Below are positions 6,427-9,177 of a DNA stretch of 9,177 nucleotides, one piece after another. Source of the stretch: Spirochaetia bacterium (GTDB lineage: Bacteria > Spirochaetota > Spirochaetia > Treponematales > Rectinemataceae); contig JAJTBL010000050.1 of the NCBI GenBank assembly GCA_021286925.1, positions 1 through 9,177 on the forward strand, given 5' to 3'. Both the position numbers and the translations under genes were made by a program. The notes under the pieces were generated by a model. It was not told where the DNA came from. It made no database searches and saw only the letters and a list, made by a program, of their open reading frames with translations. The first letter of the stretch is position 1. Each line of letters starts with the position of its first letter.

Positions 6427-7446
6427 ATGCCAAATCAAAGAGATGTTGCGAGAGAGGCTCATCTTTCCTCCGCAACGGTTTCGCGCTATCTCACCGATCC
6501 CAAAAGTGTCAGCCCCAAGGCTGCCGCCAGAATTCAGGCAGCTATCGAGAAAATTTCCTATAAAGTTGATTATTCAGCCCAATGCCTGAAAACCGGGAGA
6601 TACTATCATATTGGAATTCTCGCGCCGGGCATCGGTCCTTTTTATTGGGAAGCCTTTTCCTGGATGCAATGGAAACTGAACGAAGAAGGTTATTTTTCGA
6701 CCTTGTTCTATACCCGCGATGTCAACACACTCGATCATAGCTATCGTGACCGGATTCCGCCATTCCTCAATAAACGGCAGCTTGACGGCGTCATCTTTTT
6801 CCCGCTTCTTTCCCGTGAGGATGACGAAATCATCGACAACCTCATCAATTGGGGACATCCGTTTGTCATTGCTGATCGAACGATTCAGAACGCCAGTTTT
6901 CCGCAGGTCAGCATGAACAATTACGCGGGCGGATGGAAAGCCGCCGAGGCGTTTCTGGAAAAGGGCCATCGCGAGTTTCTGTTCATCTGGGGGCGGCACG
7001 ATTCTCCATCCGCTCACGAACGGTTCAGAGGTTTTCAGGATCGCCTGCAGCAGGATGGCATTGAGCTGGGACCTGATCGCCAGATTGATGGCGAGTATCA
7101 GGCTGAAACTACCTACAGGAATGCACTGAAAAAACTCGATGCCGCGCCCCGTTTTACCGCTGTATTCGCGTCCAACGACGCTTCGGCAATCGGTTTTATC
7201 CGCGCGGCGGCGGAAAAAGGTTTCCGATGCCCACAGGAATATTCCATTATAGGATATGACAACAACCTCGAATTTTCCCCCTTTACCACACCACCGCTCG
7301 CGAGCTTTAAACAACCAGTGGCCGAGTTCAGCAGGACCGCGGCAGGACTGTTGCTCGATATCCTGCAAGGGAAAAGCGATGTCAACCGCCAGCGTATTTT
7401 CGAGCCTGAATTCATAGACAGAGAATCACTGTCCCATGCGCCTTGA
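6427..7446 (+). CDS. LacI-family transcriptional regulator
   Basis: 339 residues, the usual length for the family. The N-terminal helix-turn-helix occupies about residues 5-24 ('RDVAREAHLSSATVSRYLTD'). A hinge helix with Leu54 ('SAQCLKTGR') follows. Residues about 60-330 form a periplasmic-binding-protein-like effector domain, with the family landmarks 'HERFRGF' (197-203), 'FASND' (247-251) and 'IIGYDN' (274-279). The start at 6427 is chosen because the helix-turn-helix begins almost at once after the Met, as in the family. The in-frame ATG at 6343 would add 28 unrelated residues and lies upstream of the predicted promoter. No Shine-Dalgarno is visible. It is transcribed divergently from the CBM9-like operon, which it probably represses through O1 and O2, and probably regulates itself. 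The effector is likely a glucan-derived sugar; this is inference from the neighbours. Confidence 0.93.
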   Translation: MPNQRDVAREAHLSSATVSRYLTDPKSVSPKAAARIQAAIEKISYKVDYSAQCLKTGRYYHIGILAPGIGPFYWEAFSWMQWKLNEEGYFSTLFYTRDVNTLDHSYRDRIPPFLNKRQLDGVIFFPLLSREDDEIIDNLINWGHPFVIADRTIQNASFPQVSMNNYAGGWKAAEAFLEKGHREFLFIWGRHDSPSAHERFRGFQDRLQQDGIELGPDRQIDGEYQAETTYRNALKKLDAAPRFTAVFASNDASAIGFIRAAAEKGFRCPQEYSIIGYDNNLEFSPFTTPPLASFKQPVAEFSRTAAGLLLDILQGKSDVNRQRIFEPEFIDRESLSHAP

Positions 7447-7465
7447 GCCGCAGGAGTTCAGTTCG

Positions 7466-7511
7466 AAATAAAAAAAAGGCATACCCTGCTCGAGGGTATG
7501 CCTTTTTATTT
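7466..7511. terminator. Bidirectional rho-independent terminator
   Basis: GGCATACCCT (7478-7487) pairs perfectly with AGGGTATGCC (7493-7502) around a 5-base loop. An A-run on the left and a T-run on the right serve as U-tracts for either strand. AAAT/ATTT ends and a further GTTCAG/CTGAAC pair (7456-7461 and 7515-7520) lengthen the inverted repeat. It sits in the 83-base gap between the convergent regulator and GH17 genes and would end both transcripts. Confidence 0.93.
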
Positions 7512-7529
7512 GGCCTGAACTAACCCCGC

Positions 7530-9177
7530 TTATTTGGACCAGTAAATTTTATCGATATAAATTGGGGTGGTCGCGCCGGCAGTATTTCCTGTCGTCGCAT
7601 AGCGATCGGCAATGACAAAGGCGTTGGACACCTTGGCCATGTTGAGCGCGGCGGTATTCGGCATACCATAGGCAGGAGCCGCCTTCGGTGTGATGTCCGC
7701 TATGGGGATGGAAACGAGATGCCAACTGCCATCATTGACATAGCCATATTGGCCTGAAGATATCGGCAGATAGACGTCACAGGCATCAGTATCAACGGCC
7801 AGCCCTGTCAGGAAACCGACCTCCAGTTTCCCTGCGTAGGTCGTTTTTATAGCGAAATTCAGATACCCGGTGTCTTTGAATGCTGACAGGTCATCCGGGT
7901 TTTTTATTTCGAGCAAACCGCCCCAGCCCCACACTTTGGGAACCGGAGTAATTTTCATGCTTTCAGCGCCTTCATAGGTATCAGTCGAAACAGTCTCGAA
8001 AGCGGCAGTCCAGGGATTGTCCCATCCAATCCAGGCAGTCATCGGCTTGCCGGAATTCGGATCGACGGTCGGCTGTTGTTCGGTTGCCGGATCCACAGCT
8101 TCATCGCGATATACGACATAGTGATCTTTGGTTATCGGATCATTCGGAACAACCGGGATATAATACAGTGCGTCCGCGGCAGTGTAGTTTTCCGCCTCAC
8201 GCTGAGCGGGGAAGAGATCATAGAGAACGTATTTTGCGAGCCTGTTGACATCGAAAAGGCCCCACTTGTCATCTCCGCCTTTCCACGGTTCATCGAACGC
8301 TTCAAAGTAGAAAATCTTGGAGGGTCCGTCCGTCCAGTCGGCAAGACGGTCATAGTACATTTTCTGGTTAACCGGGTGAGCCCGTGAATATTCACTACCT
8401 GAAGCTTCGCTCTTCCAGCCTGTTTCGCCAATTACTATGGGAAGAGCTCTTCCTGTGGTATCAACATAGGTTTTTACTGCCTGATAGTCATGCTTCGCTT
8501 TCTGGAGAGCGGCATCCATCATGGCTTCCGCGCGGTTTTGTGCGGCAACGGATTCCTGTTTCCAGTCCCAGAGGCTGTAGAGAGAATCAGCGAGCGGGTA
8601 GGTGTGCATGGCAACAAAGTCTATGACGCTGAGCACTTCGCCGATTCCAGCGTACTTGCCCCCATCATTGGCAAAAACCGCCCAGTTGTCATCGGTGGTT
8701 ATAGGCTGTTCAATTTTACCGCGCATATAGGTCACATATTCGGCAATATCAGCAGGCGGTATATGTTTCGACCACTCCACCATCGTTTCGTTGCCGACGC
8801 TGACCGCGAGCACAATGTCCTTGTACTGATTGGCTAAAGCGGCAGCCGCGTCAAGCTGAGCTTTGTTGGCGGTATCCGTTGTCGCTTTTGGACCATCTAT
8901 CCACGCCCCGAGCATCACTTTGATATCAAGATTATTATCATGAATCACTTTCAGGGTGCGGCTTGCCATTTCATCTGCGGCAAAAAGCCTGATAAGCTTT
9001 AAGTCCGCGGTAATCAGGAGTTCCATATCCTCTTTGATTTGCGCCTCGGTCGGCAAGGTGGCGCGGGTTGCTCCACGGAACCCCGAATACGCAACAGCTT
9101 TTCTTGCATAAAACTCGCTGCTCAATGGACGAATTTCAGTGTTTCCGTCTACTGGCGGACCTAGCGGAGCGCAGGAA
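7530..9177 (-). CDS. GH17-type beta-1,3-glucanase or glucanosyltransferase lipoprotein with C-terminal CBM-like domain (5' end outside window)
   Basis: The stop is TAA at 7530-7532 and the frame is open to the right edge, so the start is missing. The TTG at 9123-9125 is only an internal codon. The last codons, read inward from the edge, give Ser-Cys-Ala-Pro-Leu-Gly-Pro-Pro (Cys codon 9171-9173). This fits the end of a lipobox followed by a flexible linker. Counting from the Leu at 9125: residues 10-310 look like a GH17 barrel, with 'AYSGFRG', 'LKLIRLFA', 'VSVGNETMVEW' holding the predicted acid/base Glu113 (codon 8787-8789), and 'PIVIGETGW' holding the predicted nucleophile Glu234 (codon 8424-8426). 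The 'FEAFDEPWK' stretch follows. Residues about 360-531 form a jelly-roll CBM-like domain containing 'WGWGGLLEIK' and ending 'PIYIDKIYWSK'. Known GH17 members hydrolyse or transfer beta-1,3-glucan; hydrolysis of laminarin-type glucan is the likely role. It belongs to a separate minus-strand unit ending at the shared terminator. Confidence 0.87.
   Translation of the reverse strand, partial: SCAPLGPPVDGNTEIRPLSSEFYARKAVAYSGFRGATRATLPTEAQIKEDMELLITADLKLIRLFAADEMASRTLKVIHDNNLDIKVMLGAWIDGPKATTDTANKAQLDAAAALANQYKDIVLAVSVGNETMVEWSKHIPPADIAEYVTYMRGKIEQPITTDDNWAVFANDGGKYAGIGEVLSVIDFVAMHTYPLADSLYSLWDWKQESVAAQNRAEAMMDAALQKAKHDYQAVKTYVDTTGRALPIVIGETGWKSEASGSEYSRAHPVNQKMYYDRLADWTDGPSKIFYFEAFDEPWKGGDDKWGLFDVNRLAKYVLYDLFPAQREAENYTAADALYYIPVVPNDPITKDHYVVYRDEAVDPATEQQPTVDPNSGKPMTAWIGWDNPWTAAFETVSTDTYEGAESMKITPVPKVWGWGGLLEIKNPDDLSAFKDTGYLNFAIKTTYAGKLEVGFLTGLAVDTDACDVYLPISSGQYGYVNDGSWHLVSIPIADITPKAAPAYGMPNTAALNMAKVSNAFVIADRYATTGNTAGATTPIYIDKIYWSK

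Noticed and set aside
6574..7368. Minus-strand open frame (264 codons) opposite the LacI-family gene
   Set aside because: The plus-strand protein is a clear full-length LacI family member. The antisense frame has no family features.
7466..7511. Long inverted repeat considered as a mobile-element end or attachment site
   Set aside because: It sits between two convergent genes, has A/T-run flanks and no direct repeats or transposase nearby, so a bidirectional terminator explains it fully.
1..9177. CRISPR arrays, tRNA or rRNA genes, insertion sequences
   Set aside because: I looked and saw no regularly spaced direct repeats, no tRNA-like cloverleaf and no transposase motifs. This was by eye, so a small RNA could be missed.

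Overview
The window looks like part of a polysaccharide-use locus, probably for a beta-glucan, from a Gram-negative-type (diderm) bacterium. I favour a free-living or host-associated spirochaete. The reasons are export signals and lipoboxes, a protein ending in what looks like an outer-membrane beta-barrel, glycan-binding lipoproteins, and an ABC-type sugar-binding protein in place of a TonB/SusCD pair. The spirochaete assignment is inference (about 0.5 to 0.6), because no rRNA or other phylogenetic marker is present.

Layout, right to left on the minus strand. (1) 7530-9177 is the 3' part of a GH17-type glucanase gene whose 5' end lies off the right edge. The last bases of the window encode a Ser-Cys that fits a lipobox. 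(2) A bidirectional hairpin terminator (about 7466-7511) separates it from a convergent plus-strand LacI-family regulator (6427-7446). (3) 6283-6426 is a divergent control region. It holds a good minus-strand sigma70-type promoter, a perfect 14-bp LacI-type palindrome just downstream of it, a second near-identical palindrome centred exactly 63 bp away, and a regulator promoter placed so close to its ATG that the mRNA may be leaderless. (4) The minus-strand operon then runs: CBM9-like secreted protein (5533-6282); a 1039-residue protein fusing a clan GH-A glycosidase domain to a predicted outer-membrane beta-barrel (2399-5518); a lipoprotein with a bacterial Ig-like domain and a jelly-roll, CBM-like domain (1359-2312); and an extracellular sugar-binding protein of an ABC importer (53-1258). 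The importer permeases would be expected past the left edge.

Proposed working model (inference): surface lipoproteins, including the GH17 enzyme, bind and cut a beta-glucan. The glycosidase-barrel fusion trims or remodels oligosaccharides at the outer membrane and may pass them through its own pore. The periplasmic binding protein delivers the products to an ABC importer. The LacI-family protein represses the set until an oligosaccharide arrives.

Three things most deserve a second look: the enzyme-barrel fusion; the in-frame amber codon that cuts the binding protein just before a typical C-terminal helix that stays open to the window edge; and the paired operators with six-helical-turn spacing. 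There is no gene-free stretch over 300 bases. All four intergenic gaps of more than 80 bases contain identifiable hairpins or control sites.
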